Below are positions 25,331 through 36,000 of a stretch of DNA of 64,000 bases, in pieces. Position numbers and translations under genes: made by a program. The stretch comes from Blasia pusilla (Eukaryota > Marchantiophyta > Marchantiopsida > Blasiales): positions 59,582,001 through 59,646,000 of the forward strand of contig CM114271.1 of assembly GCA_050084515.1 (NCBI GenBank). Direction: 5' to 3'. Under the pieces are notes generated by a model, which searched no databases, had not been told where the DNA came from, and saw nothing but the letters and a program-made list of their open reading frames with translations. Every line of letters starts with the position of its first letter. Position 1 is the stretch's first letter.

Positions 25331-25362
25331 TTAAGTGAAGACCAGCATGCTGATGTGGATGG
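25308..25362. repeat. Perfect 25-bp stem, 5-nt loop
   Basis: Positions 25308-25332 are the exact reverse complement of 25338-25362 around the loop 25333-25337. It straddles the presumed 5' end of the transposase reading frame; the stop codon upstream of that frame comes from the stem-loop junction. It may be a fold-back duplication at a repaired break or a functional hairpin. Confidence 0.95.
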
Positions 25363-25989
25363 CGGAGACTTTCATTCTACTCCGCTGCCCCTTTTTTCGA
25401 CTCCGGCATTGGATGCGTTAGATATGGAAACTTTGTCATCGAGCACTGCTCCTGCGGGCCGACATTAGAGTTGTACCCTCATCATGTAATGACATGAATC
25501 GTGGCTATCTATGCCTCTAAAACTTCTTTCACACTTTTGATAGACTATAGTGATTTTTTGAACCTACTCAAGAGTGTAAATTTACATGTGTATGGACATT
25601 GTGTGATAGATAGCCGGCTGTTGGGAATTGTGCAGACTCTGTATAAAATGTTTACTATCTTTGAGGATGAACCGCGGGCCTACTGATGTGCCATGGAATG
25701 CTTTGTATTTATTGATGGACGGCGGCTGGTTCAGGTTTTGCAGTTTTGCATCGAGCACCCCAACAGAGGCTATCAGTCGAACAATTTTGTTCCTTATCTA
25801 TGGCGGCTGCTAGAGTTTGTCAGTTTTGGCACCGCTACCTCCCCCTGCACCGCTACCTCTCTTTGTATATGTGTCGGCTCCACCCACCTAATTACCCCAA
25901 AGTGTAAGGCCTAAATTAGCATTGAATGAAACGAATTTGAAGATCATCAATCTACTTAACATTAATTTTTGAAAGGGATGGAACACAAC
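25363..25989. other. Spacer between MULE-B transposase and gene B
   Basis: No recognisable gene. It would hold the transposase promoter and the 3' end of gene B if both are transcribed leftward. No clear TATA or poly(A) signal was identified. Confidence 0.45.
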
Positions 25990-28140
25990 CTGGTCACTTC
26001 CGCTAAGCACGCGCGTTCATTGTCCAAGTTCACAAAGAACCGCTCTGGTGTCCATCTCCCGTCGGCGTCTGCTGAAAAGCCACATGAATGTGTGAGGCAA
26101 GTACAACTCTTCCAGAAAAAATAAATATCTCAAAGGATTTAGTATAGGAATGTTCTGTACCTGCAATTCCGGTTCTAAGTCCGTCTTCTTCTTCATTTCG
26201 GACAGCATGATCCTTCTACTCCTTTTCAAGGACTCTTTAGTTCTCCCCGTAGGATACTTGGATCTCACAGTAGGCTCACCCTGCACCACCACTTGGTCTG
26301 GGCTAGGCGACTTACGGTATCCACGGGATGCTTGGCCTACACTTTGGATACTACCGGTGAAGGCGAGGAGATCTCTGGTATCACGCGTGACCCCTGGAAG
26401 ATCTCTCCATGGTGGGCCTACCGGATCTAGAGGTGGGTCTTAGATTCCGTGGGTGCACAATGTTAGAGTCAATTGGCTGTTCTGAAAATACAGGCTCTAC
26501 GTCAGGCCGCCCCACCCTCTCCTCCATCCTCTGTGTTCTTGCAGAATCTGGAGATCTATGACCATCATCTAGCGAGTCTGAGTCACTGGAGTCCACAATC
26601 TCCATATCCACACCGCCACACACATGTTCACCAAATGACCAAACATCTGAAATGCACAAGAGTAAATATCTAAACTTAGAATGTACAAACTTAGCCTAAT
26701 TTCAATGGAGAGGGATAATTCAAGGACTAGAATGAAAGGAAAAGATTTGTACCCTGGACACAGCATCAGCATGGCTGCAGCCAAGTCCATCCACATACAT
26801 ACGTGTCACTTTCTGTCTCATTGCTGCTAATATAAACGGTTTTTTGGCCTCTTTCCAAACCCGGTAATTATACTTGAACCGAGGGACAAAGTATTGCTCG
26901 CTGATGAACCAGGCATGCCGATGCGCTCTGCGCATCCCATCTAATACTGCAAGAGACTGCTCCACCTGTTTTTTTCTAGTCTCTAAACCTGCATGCCATC
27001 GAAAAGGTTCCTGCCTATCCATCATCCACACAGCAGATAAGTGGTGGAACGCAGCTCGACATCTCCAATATGTCGCACGATGTACCCTATCAGCACGTAC
27101 GTGGGAAGGGAGAAGCTTATGACCGGCCTCTATCCATCCCCTCACTATGAGCGTAGGGCGCACCAAAGCACTCTCCAATTCCTCCCTGGCCTTCTCAAAC
27201 TCCTCCACCTTGGCTAAGCATGCCCATGAGGTTTGCTGGAATTCTGCAGTACGATGAGCTTCAAATGCAATCAGCAGATCAGTAAGTGCAGGCATGGGGA
27301 CATACGGCCCGGCAGCCCTTGTGGCATGGTCTTTGGCTTTGTTGAGGATAGCATTCTTCTTCTGCCGCTTCCGGTTAACCCAACGTTGCAAGACTGTGCC
27401 TCTAAGTCTGACATTGGCAGCAGAAGGATGTGTGTGAGTCCTTGCATAGAAGCCTGTGTGTGAGTCCTTGCATGGAAATCTGCAGTATGACAGAGATTCT
27501 GACCCTTAAGCAAAACCAGGCAATTACATGAGCAAAACCAGGCAAGTACATGAGGCAAAACCAGGCAAGTACATGAGCAAAACCAGGCAAGTACATGAGC
27601 AAAACCAGGGAATTACATGAGCTAAACCAGGGATTCAATCACATAGTGGACCCACTCTTACCCTCATCTTCCTCGTCATCTTCTATGCCTTGAAAATCAG
27701 CATATGACTTCTTCTTCCCTGTGATACGAGGTGTTCCAGGCACTGGCCTAAGCCAGTGCGAAGCAAGGTGGGAGTTGAAAGCTTCCGGCGTGCGGAAAAA
27801 TTCAATGCACTTGGAGCACAAGCAAACGTACTGCTTGTGCTCCTCGCTGTAGCAATAGTGGACCCACTCCACTGGATCCCTCCACGTGATGTTTGGTAAG
27901 CCTGCTTTTGAGAGGGGGTGGGCTTTTGCCCATAAACGCAGCAAACATGTTTAGAGGCTCAAGGTAGGAAAGCTCTTTCTCCACGTCTCCCTTGTAAAAT
28001 GGGCCCTATGTAACAACATTATCAACCATACAAGTAAGCATAAAATAGTTACCTTGGTCATTGAAAGACAACAGGCACATGATGGGATGTGATTTCTCAG
28101 GTGGAATTTTATTCTCCCGGATGAGAGCATACGCATATCA
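25990..28140 (-). CDS. Gene B: unrecognised C2H2-finger/helical protein (multi-exon)
   Basis: Minus-strand multi-exon gene related to gene A. Visible pieces, 5' to 3', are an exon at about 28140-28052 ending LLSFNDQ at a GTAACT donor and an exon beginning GPFYKGDVEKEL (about 28003). A C2H2 finger C-x2-C-x12-H-x3-H follows at about 27756-27832 (YVCLCSKC...HLASH), then an acidic tail and a GTAAGA donor. A long exon (about 27395-26720) is rich in Arg/Trp/Lys helices (RWVNRKRQKKN, ATYWRCRAAF, AVSRVQ). An acidic/Ser-rich exon follows (about 26659-26381), then a Lys/Arg-rich exon (about 26260-26161, ending EPELQ/GTACAG), and a short last exon (26072-25990, RWTPERFFVNLDNE). Near 27.93 kb the frame must change, so either an exon boundary or a frameshift lies there. 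The finger and basic helices suggest nucleic-acid binding (inference). It lies inside the giant element, upstream of and co-oriented with the transposase. Confidence 0.6.
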
Positions 28141-28314
28141 GGTGTAGGCTTATGTGATAACTAGTAAATATGAAACTAAATAAAACGTGAAGAGCTAGAC
28201 GCAGGGCAATGAAAATTTGCCATTCGGAATACCAGTATTCGTAGGACGTGCCCATGACCGCCCAAACAACCCATCTAAAAAGTAGAAAGAGAAGCTTATG
28301 ACCGCCAAGCTCAA

Positions 28315-28472
28315 GTCGTCTACAAGGTAGACGACTTGCCCATCACCGCCCAAACCCGTCGTCTAAAAGATAGACGACTGGCTTGCCCATCACCGCCCAA
28401 GCCCGTCGTCTAAAAGATAGACGACTGGCTTGCCCATCACCGCCCAAGCCCGTCGTCTGAAAGATACACGAG
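28315..28472. repeat. Tandem array of hairpin-bearing units (about 47 bp)
   Basis: Four stem-loop cores lie at 28315-28335, 28358-28378, 28405-28425 and 28452-28472, the last three spaced exactly 47 bp. The first three are perfect 8-bp stems (GTCGTCTA with TAGACGAC) around 5 nt. The loop sequence varies while the stem is kept; the fourth is degraded. Units are separated by a GCCCATCACCGCCCAA spacer. The array lies between genes B and C. Confidence 0.92.
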
Positions 28473-28617
28473 GGGCTTGTCGTGATTCTCAGCTTACATG
28501 AATACTATCCCTATATTGAAGTGGTATATGTAGGTACTTCGGTATATGGTTTACGACAAGAACTAGGCCTCAAAAAGTAAACACAAACCCTAAATCTCCT
28601 AAACATTCCCTAGGATT

Positions 28618-29367
28618 TCAAGATGCAGAAGATTGTCCTCCACCTGCAAGAAGATGAATGAAGCACATCTCATTAGTCACTTGGTTGAATTCGGCCTAAG
28701 AAGGAACACAACTTGTATGACGAAAGAGGATGAACACACATGCACTATGTGTTAAGAGCTTACCCCGAGCTAAATTCATAATGGCCAATGAGCTGATAGC
28801 TTCGGATAAATCCACATGTTGGTCCTTTTCCAAGTGTAGTTGATCATCAATGTCAGTCTGGTCGATAAGGTAAACCCTTTTAGGAGTGACCCCAATCACC
28901 CAATCGGCTATCTATTGTGATGCCTCCATTAGATTCTTGATGTCTTGAATCTTGTGGGCTGTCACCTTACCTCCCTCGTCACCAACTACAACAAACTCAG
29001 TGTTTCCTCTTTTCTGGAAATAGGAGTGAAACCAAACGTGATTTCCAACCAACCGTGCTTTCGGACTGAAAGCCACGTGGTACCCAGCATCCCTAGCTGC
29101 TTGTTCTATGCAATGGTATGTATCTAGAGGGAACCCTAGGATGATCCAATCATCCAAATAACTACTGGATAGTAGGTGTGTGCGCTTGCAAATAATATCT
29201 GCCAGATAGAAATGAGGGCATGAGTTTGTATGAATGATGGGGCTCACCCATGTTTCAACCGACCCTTGATTGCCAGACGGAAAACGTGTAACATTTTCTG
29301 GTTTACTAACTAGCATGTTCAAAGTCTGCATCCCATTTGCATCTAAGAACTGGATATTATTGGACAT
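28618..29367 (-). pseudogene. Gene C: unrecognised ORF inside the giant element, with one nonsense codon
   Basis: Starts at an ATG (29367) and reads 151 residues to a TAG at 28912-28914. The same frame then continues for about 50 plausible residues (DWVIGVTPKRVYLIDQTD...) to a GTAAGC donor at 28763. An acceptor CTTGCAG/G at 28643 would join a short last exon ending at TGA 28618-28620, giving 209 codons including the TAG. The protein has a Trp/His-rich centre (GNHVWFHSYFQKRGNTEF) and an acidic end; no signal peptide, membrane segment or catalytic motif is visible, and I do not recognise it. It is co-oriented with gene B and might instead be that gene's 5' part. The splice model is by eye only. 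Confidence 0.5.
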
Positions 29368-29726
29368 GATGCAAAACGTAGTACACTACAAGCCCTACAA
29401 CTGAGGCAAATTCACATTCAAGACCTAGGTCGACGGTAGTGGCAGATTTGACAGCAGCAAGGAATTTGAACGCTTATGTGCTCCCCTGCAAGAATTGCAA
29501 ATGCTGGTAAGGAACTTGATCTGTGTGAGCCATATTTCTACATCAGGAAGACATATTCATACCTACATCAAATATTTTCATTGTTGTCTCTCGTGGGTTG
29601 GATCGAGTGGAGATGTCCTCTAAATATGCCTTGTATTTGTGCAGCAGAGATAGAAGGTCAGCCCACTGGTAAACATATCATGAGACGGAGTCTGAATGAC
29701 TATTTACCTTGTGTCTGTGCTCAAAG

Positions 29727-30064
29727 AAGTTCCACACGATGTACAATAGGCGACACGATGGTTCTGTATGGACGCCTAGAAGAGAACAAAGACAGAAAAC
29801 GTTCAAGTTTTCTTCTCACTAAAATAATTCATGACAAGGCAGCACAACCAAGATTTGCATCATGCGCCCTACATTACTTGGCCAACTGAAAGTATTCATT
29901 CAAACACGATTAAGTCGATATATCCCTCACAACCGCATGTTCAGTAACCAGTTCAACCAAAGTTTGTATACTGCAAATAGATTCAAATATATTTCCATTG
30001 CCTGAAAAGTTGCCACACGTTGTACGATAGGCGACACGATGGAGCTGTATGAACACCTGGAAAA
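29727..30064. repeat. Direct repeat pair (about 57 bp, 279 bp apart)
   Basis: The segments around 29727-29783 and 30006-30063 share CACACG(A/T)TGTAC(A/G)ATAGGCGACACGATGG and flanking matches in the same orientation. The interval shows no gene. A weaker GCGACACGA echo occurs near 31189. Confidence 0.7.
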
Positions 30065-30335
30065 ATACAGAAACACCAACCTGGTAATTGTCAAACAAAG
30101 TCAGAAAGAGGAGAGTAGAGAAGAGAACGGGCTCCTTAATTTAGTTCAACCTTTTCACTGAAACTCGTTCTTCGTAGACCACTGCACATTCCCTCTATCA
30201 TGCTCGAGATTTATGACCGTCATCGTCGTGACAACAACGGCTGAGGTGATGTGCAAAGCGAAGTTGTGAAGTACAGAGAAATTCGAAGAAACGAAGTTTC
30301 TCCAGTCCTGCTTCTGTTTACGGTTTCTAAGGAAA

Positions 30336-30380
30336 TTTAGGTCCAGACACTAGACCTAAAGTTCAGTGTCTGGACCTAAA
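30336..30380. repeat. Perfect 16-bp inverted repeat, 13-nt loop
   Basis: 30336-30351 is the exact reverse complement of 30365-30380. It lies in the non-coding right part of the giant element. Confidence 0.93.
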
Positions 30381-30798
30381 GTATCACTACTTATCACTGG
30401 ATCTCCTTATGCTCACTCTACCACAACAGACTGGCAGCTAGTAAGTTGAGGAATTGGTCAGGTTTGTGCTATGATATATCTGAACAGAAATGGCTACAAT
30501 TGAGGTTTGTAATTCATGCCATGTTTATCATGCATAGATCAATACTTTAGAGCAGAACTAGAATGCAGCGTGCGTGCATTGGGATGAACTTGTTAATGAC
30601 AGACCTAATCATCATGATCGCTTTGTGCATGCCTTTCCACGACGTCGGGGACAAGCAACGTAGAATTAGAAATGAAGCAAATTGAAGTAAAGCTTCTTAG
30701 ATGCAGTTGCTATACACAGATCTGGACTTCCTGATTGTTGCTCAGAAAAGGTTTTCCTTGAAGATGCCAGGGACCAGCCAAGTAGAAGTTCGCTGTTT

Positions 30799-30865
30799 CA
30801 GTGTTCATCTTGTTGAACACCTCACAAACAGTGTTCCAAGTCCATGGATATGTACTAGGCCATGT
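30799..30865 (-). repeat. Subterminal inverted patch, right copy
   Basis: The inverted partner of 21361-21427 (66 of 67 bases). In this copy the surrounding minus-strand frame stays open over about 120 codons (31081-30710), including a hydrophobic run LFDLLMFLFF. Its methionine start and function are uncertain. Confidence 0.9.
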
Positions 30866-31559
30866 TCGGAAAAACAGAAACATCAACAAATCGAACAAGT
30901 GCACCCCTAAGGTAAAGTGTTGTAACATATCATGACCAATCATGAATTTGGAGTCTTTGCATTCTGGTTGACTCTTTGGATAGGAGTGGGAGGAAAGAGT
31001 GAAAGTACTCATTTTCCCCAAAGAATAAATGGCAACCCAACGATAAGTAGGTTTTGTAGACAAGATCAAGAAAAAGAACAATCATCTGATGCAAATGGAA
31101 CCTCATGTAACCTAGTATGTTAGGTGTTGTACCGAACAATTTTGGGTTTGTAAACGCACATCAAAATCTCAACCATGCTAAGATAGAGCGACACGACGAC
31201 GACCACCGTCCTATACTCATGTTCATCGGAGAGAAGACGAAGGCACAAAGTGGAGAAAATTTGACTTTCAAAAGACTATCCAGGCAGCAAAAAATGAGGT
31301 CACCTACGGTCTTTTGAACGGAAAGTGGACACCGATAATGAAATCTTGCCGATAATTACGGTAATATCACATCGCTCCAAATGTATATCAGTCGCTTATC
31401 AAAAAAGGAAGCAGTTAATCCACTTTGTGTAATCTACCATCTTCCTACTCTAATGTACTCAGGTAACAAGCCGCTTGGAGGCGGGGATATTGTCTCCAAC
31501 TTACACTCCAAATTATCCCGTAGGAACCATTCAATGCTCAAAAGTACATTTCCTTATAC

Positions 31560-31588
31560 GCATGGCCGCGGCTATCTATGGCTTTCGT
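31560..31588 (-). repeat. Extra internal copy of the outermost TIR tip
   Basis: About 29 bp (CGCATGGCCGCGGCTATCTA and on to CTTTCG) identical to the outer right terminal repeat near 32998-33026 and in the same orientation, but about 1.4 kb inside the element. It looks like an older or alternative right end, or a product of gap repair. Confidence 0.8.
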
Positions 31589-32125
31589 CTTTGTCATGCA
31601 CCGAACAATTTTGGGTGTCTTTGAAGTTCATCTTGTGTATAATGATAAGCTTGAGAGGCGAAGGAGGATGAAGATGAAGACAACAACAATGGTACCACAA
31701 AGAAATACAAACTTAGCATCAAGAAGAGAGGACTTCGTTCAAGCTCGGCGGCTACTCAATGATTTGGACATGCAGATGTTGCTCAGTCCCCTTCAGCAGC
31801 AGCGTATGAAGTATAAGCAAAGAAAACGGACCCTTCAGGGTCGGGAAGAGACTGTAAGTCATGCACGGCTTTGAGTTTCAGAAAGGAGTTGACATTGGAG
31901 ATATGTCGATGAATTTCCTTCTCGGAGATGAAAGGATGCGGATGCAAGCTTGTCCAGAAAACTCTGAAAACTCGACTCTGCAAACTCGACAAATATGCCC
32001 ACAAAACTCTGCAAATTGGATCTCACAGTGGCTTCATTTCTCTTCGATTGAATGACTGAGCGGCTGATCAAAGAAAAGAGGAGAAGAAAAGAGAATAGAA
32101 GAGAAACACCAACCTCATAGGCCCG

Positions 32126-32680
32126 GAAGGCGATTTGTGGCAGAAAGAAAGCTCTCCAGGCGGATTTGTGGCAGGCCGAAACGAAGCTCTCAAGGCGGAT
32201 ATGCAGATTTGTGGCAGGCCGAATCGAAGCTCTCCGAAGTGATAGCGCACACAGCGAAGAAGTGGCAGTCCGAATTGAAGCTCTCCGAAGTGATAGTGCC
32301 AATTCCGAAGTGATAGCGCACACAGCGAAGACCGAAAAGCCTCAGCAAACCATGAGAGCCATGAGCACCTCACCACTGGCGAGTACAGTGGGATTATGAA
32401 CAATGATCGAACTCGCCATGAGCGGCATTGATGGCTGTCCGACAGATGGAGTTCAATTCGAAAAACAATATGACGAAACCTGAGTTTCTTAGATGCGCAC
32501 ACAGCGAAGAAGTGGCAGGCCGATTTGAAGCTCTCCGAAGTGATAGCGCACACAACGAAGACCGAAAAGCCTCAGCAAACCGAAAGAGCGCGCAGGACCG
32601 AAATAACGCAGCATCGCCAGGCGGCAAGCTCTCAAAGGCGGATTTGGCGGCAAGCCCTCAAGTCGAAAGCAGACCGAAAA
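32126..32680. repeat. Complex array of GAAGCTCTC(C/A)-type repeats
   Basis: The phrases GGCAGGCCGA, GAAGCTCTCCGAAGTGATAG and GCGCACACAGCGAAGA recur in shuffled order. A ~100-bp block at 32249-32352 is repeated with a short deletion at about 32490-32582. Adjoins the right terminal repeat; non-coding. Confidence 0.85.
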
Positions 32681-32739
32681 CACATAGCAGACCGAAAAAC
32701 GCAGCAGCCTGGGTTTCGGGTTTCGGAGTTCGGAGGTAA

Positions 32740-33027
32740 GGGTTCCGTCCGCTCCACCCCGCCGTCCGCTCCGCCCCGCCGTCCGTCCGTCCATCCGTGA
32801 GCTCATCCGTCCATGCGTCCGTCCATCCGTCCGCCCATCCGTCCGTCCGTCCTTCCGTCCTTCCGTCTGTCCGTCCACCCGTCCGTCCTCCGTCGGACTC
32901 CGTCCGCTCAACCGAACCGCTGTCCGCTGCCGGTATTACCAACCCTAATCCCCTGCCGAACCGCCTGCGCCTAAGGCCTAATCTACGCGGCCTTAAACGC
33001 ATGGCCGCGGCTATCTATGGCTTTCGC
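32740..33027 (-). repeat. Right terminal inverted repeat of the giant element
   Basis: Mirror of 19238-19500: a GTCC/ATCC-type array (about 32745-32890) followed by the conserved tip ending CTATGGCTTTCGC at 33027. The boundary sequence 33021-33040 is itself a palindrome (9-bp arms around CT), because the flanking AACTTT is followed by GCGAAAG. Confidence 0.8.
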
Positions 33028-33040
33028 AACTTTGCGAAAG

Positions 33041-36000
33041 GGGACAGAGATGCTACCCTGTCCGGTATTTTTGGCATGATTCGCAATGTTAAAACCTTGG
33101 TAAATGGCACTTACACGCTGGAATTGGTGGATCTAATGAAAAACTGACAATGGTGTGGCAGAGCGGCAGGGGCAAGCTGACCGGACAGAACGAACCTTAG
33201 ATAGAGTTTGCATTGGAGCACGTTACTAACTAGGCTAAGGGAGAGGGAATTTTGATGGGGATGTTCTTGGCCGTTTGCAGGAGATGTTCTATTCTGGAAC
33301 GTGTGGGAGCCTGGGGACTAGAGAACGAACGAAGGGAAGGAGTAAAGTATGAGTATGGAGTGCGTCGGAAGTAGAGAGGAAAACGATAAATCAGTAATGG
33401 GAGAAAGCAGCTAACTGGTCCCCTCAGCGGATTTTATAGCCACTGCAGACACCGCTGTCCCAACTAAGTCTTGCGGAGGTGTGGGCCGCTCCTTTTCCGT
33501 TCTCTCCAGAGTCTCCACTATGCCATGCCACCCCGCACTCCCCAGAAGCAAGAGCAAGCTCTGCTCTTGAATCCAGAGCCGTAGACATGGCTACCTACTG
33601 CGAGTTAAAGACACAAACTCACATTCACTAGTTAACTCCGGTAGACATTAATCGTGGTACTCGCTAGACACTGAATTCAGGGAGGACACCCGACAGACAC
33701 GGTCTTGAGCGACCGAGACTTAGCCTCCCATGGTGATACGAGTCGTGCGACATTGAATTGTTAATACGTTACAGTAGAATCCGACAGTGGTACTCGGGAC
33801 GACGGGACTACTACCGAGCACTTGGAAAAGCTGTGTACTAGTGCTTGTAGTACTTTGTACGCAATCTCCAATTTTTTCTCCCCGTCTTCCCGGCGATAAG
33901 ATCGACAATGCTCATATTTTCCTATTTTCCTTCTGTCCCGTCCTCGTCTCGTCAGATAGGACGAAACGGAGCGGAGAAGTACTATCGTCATAAATACTTC
34001 GGTACAGAACGGAAAGAGCTCTTCCCAACCGGTCGCTGCTCGGGCCAAGGGCTGTCAGATCGTCGAGTCAGTGGGACAATCAGTCAGACAAAAGACGAAT
34101 TCCAGTATTATCGCTCTTCTCGCGGCAAATGAGCAACACATGTTTTGGTGGAGCGTTTGTTTTCGGCCAGCGGGCGGAGAAAGATAGGATAGAAACTTGA
34201 GGCTTTTTCTCTGTCGTATGTGGCTCGATACTGTGTCGCCTAGGACCTGGTCAAGTCGTGCCTGTGCGTTGCAAAGCGATGGATGTAGCAAATCTGCACT
34301 GGTGTAACGGCTCTGTGAGCCTTTAACATTGACCTTCAAACGTCTGTACCGAGTCGGCCAACTTTTTCGTTCCAATCTGACCGATCCGCGCTACCCACCA
34401 CTGGGACCGTCTCTGCTCACGTTTATTTGATTGATCCAAGGCAAAGCTAAGCGTGCTACTTGATATTCCATTTTCTGGAATTCGTGCACCTTACACAGTA
34501 GGTTTCCTCCCGCGTCCCGTGGCTTTGCCTTGGCGTCGCGTGCCGCGTAGCTTTCGCAGATGAGACCCTCCTGGGATGCCACCTGTCAGAGTAGCGTTGA
34601 TGTCTCCGACTAATGTGTCCGCGGTATTGTAATAGTATCGACGCAGATACATTTGACGCCACGTCGGAGCAAGTGTAACGGGGTGTCGAGATGGCGGCAT
34701 CCAGTACAGTGTATGGAGGTATCCGACATTTGCCAGCTACTAACAGGAAATTCACCTGCAGGCAGAGAACGCTGGGCTGTAAGTAACAGTGCTGGCCTGC
34801 AGTGGCAGGTGACAGGAAGGTCTGACGACAATCATGCGACTCCACATGGTGCTGTTGGTGTCCTCCCTACAAACTATTGCTCAGCCTAGTACTTCGAGCT
34901 CACTCGCTTTGTGCAGCCAGCTAAATGGTGGTCACTTACAGGTCCGCTCTAGTGCTCTGAGATTCTTATGAATCGAATCTATATCATGTAGTGGGAATGT
35001 GCACATTATAGTGAGGTGAAATTAACCGGCCATGTTCTCGGAACCAACCCCCGCCATTCGTCAAGCACTGTATCGATCAATTAACGTACATAGAGAGAGA
35101 TTGAAAGAGAGAGAAAAGGCCGGAGCTCTCAGGACCCCGTGCTCCATACTCGGTAGATGATGGCCGTCCGTCTTTCGGCTTCTGCACTTCCGCGAATTTG
35201 GAGTGGACGTAAAAGTCTTTCTTCGTACAGGACACTGCAGCTCAGTCTACAACTTTCTCTCGGCACGAAGCAAGCGACTGTTCGGATTGGCAAAAGTATC
35301 AAGACTCACGCCCCGGTTTGGGCCGACCAGTACACCTCCACTACAACAAATAGTGTCACCAAATCGTGAAGCGCCTCATACCGAATGAAGATTACCGGTA
35401 AAAATCTTATCTGACATTTCATCGGCATTTTCAGTTTTTATTTTCAAGAAAATTCCCATAAAAATAATTTTTACTAAAATGAGATATTCAAAAAGGATTA
35501 AACTTTTTAATTTTAATAGGTAATTGACACTTCCTAACAAATTTTTTTCTCACGTGAAAATCTTGTTCCTCAAGAAAGAAGACGTATTAGGGTATGAGAT
35601 GATTTTTCATTACGATCACATTCCAATCAGGAAGAATGAGGCATCCTTACCGATAAGTACAACCAAGATGAAGGGCAGAGGGCTTCGTCAACGGCGCCAA
35701 ACAACCAAGACTTCTTTCTTTTCTGCTGTCAGTTTGCGAAGATTCTACCTCTCAGAAGTAACCCCGTGCCTTCCTCAGGTTTCTATCCTATCTTTTCTCC
35801 TGCAGTATGAGGAGTATAAAAAGATAATGTGAAGAACTCGAACCTCCTACGTTAATGGTCACGCGCCTACGTTCTAGTTGTGATCTTTACACGGACACAA
35901 CTCAAAACTACTCATTCTCATTGATCTCGGACACGGGTGACAATGGACCGCAATCGTGTCAGTTGAGAACTGCACCTGGACAATCTCATGCAACACATAG

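Larger units (their letters stand above)
19238..33027. mobile_element. Giant MULE-type DNA transposon (about 13.8 kb)
   Basis: The segment is bounded by inverted terminal repeats. The outer ~110 bp of the left end (from GCGAAAGCCATAG) match the reverse complement of the right end with about seven mismatches, and both then run into GGAC/GGAT-type arrays. A 67-bp patch 2,123 bp inside the left end is inverted 2,162 bp inside the right end, with 66/67 identity. A 6-bp direct repeat AACTTT flanks the proposed ends (19232-19237 and 33028-33033). Inside lie a Mutator-like transposase, gene B, gene C, tandem repeats and hairpins. The transposase, long inverted ends and subterminal repeats fit a Mutator-like element. 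However, a 6-bp duplication is shorter than the 8-11 bp usual for Mutators, so the exact ends or superfamily could be off. The transposase has a nonsense codon, so the copy is probably not autonomous now. Confidence 0.7.

Noticed and set aside
29476-29889. Plus-strand 137-codon ORF
   Set aside because: Begins at GTG, has no recognisable domain, and is partly made of the direct repeat at 29727-29783.
33761-34048. Minus-strand 95-codon ORF
   Set aside because: Starts at a non-ATG codon and shows no family resemblance.
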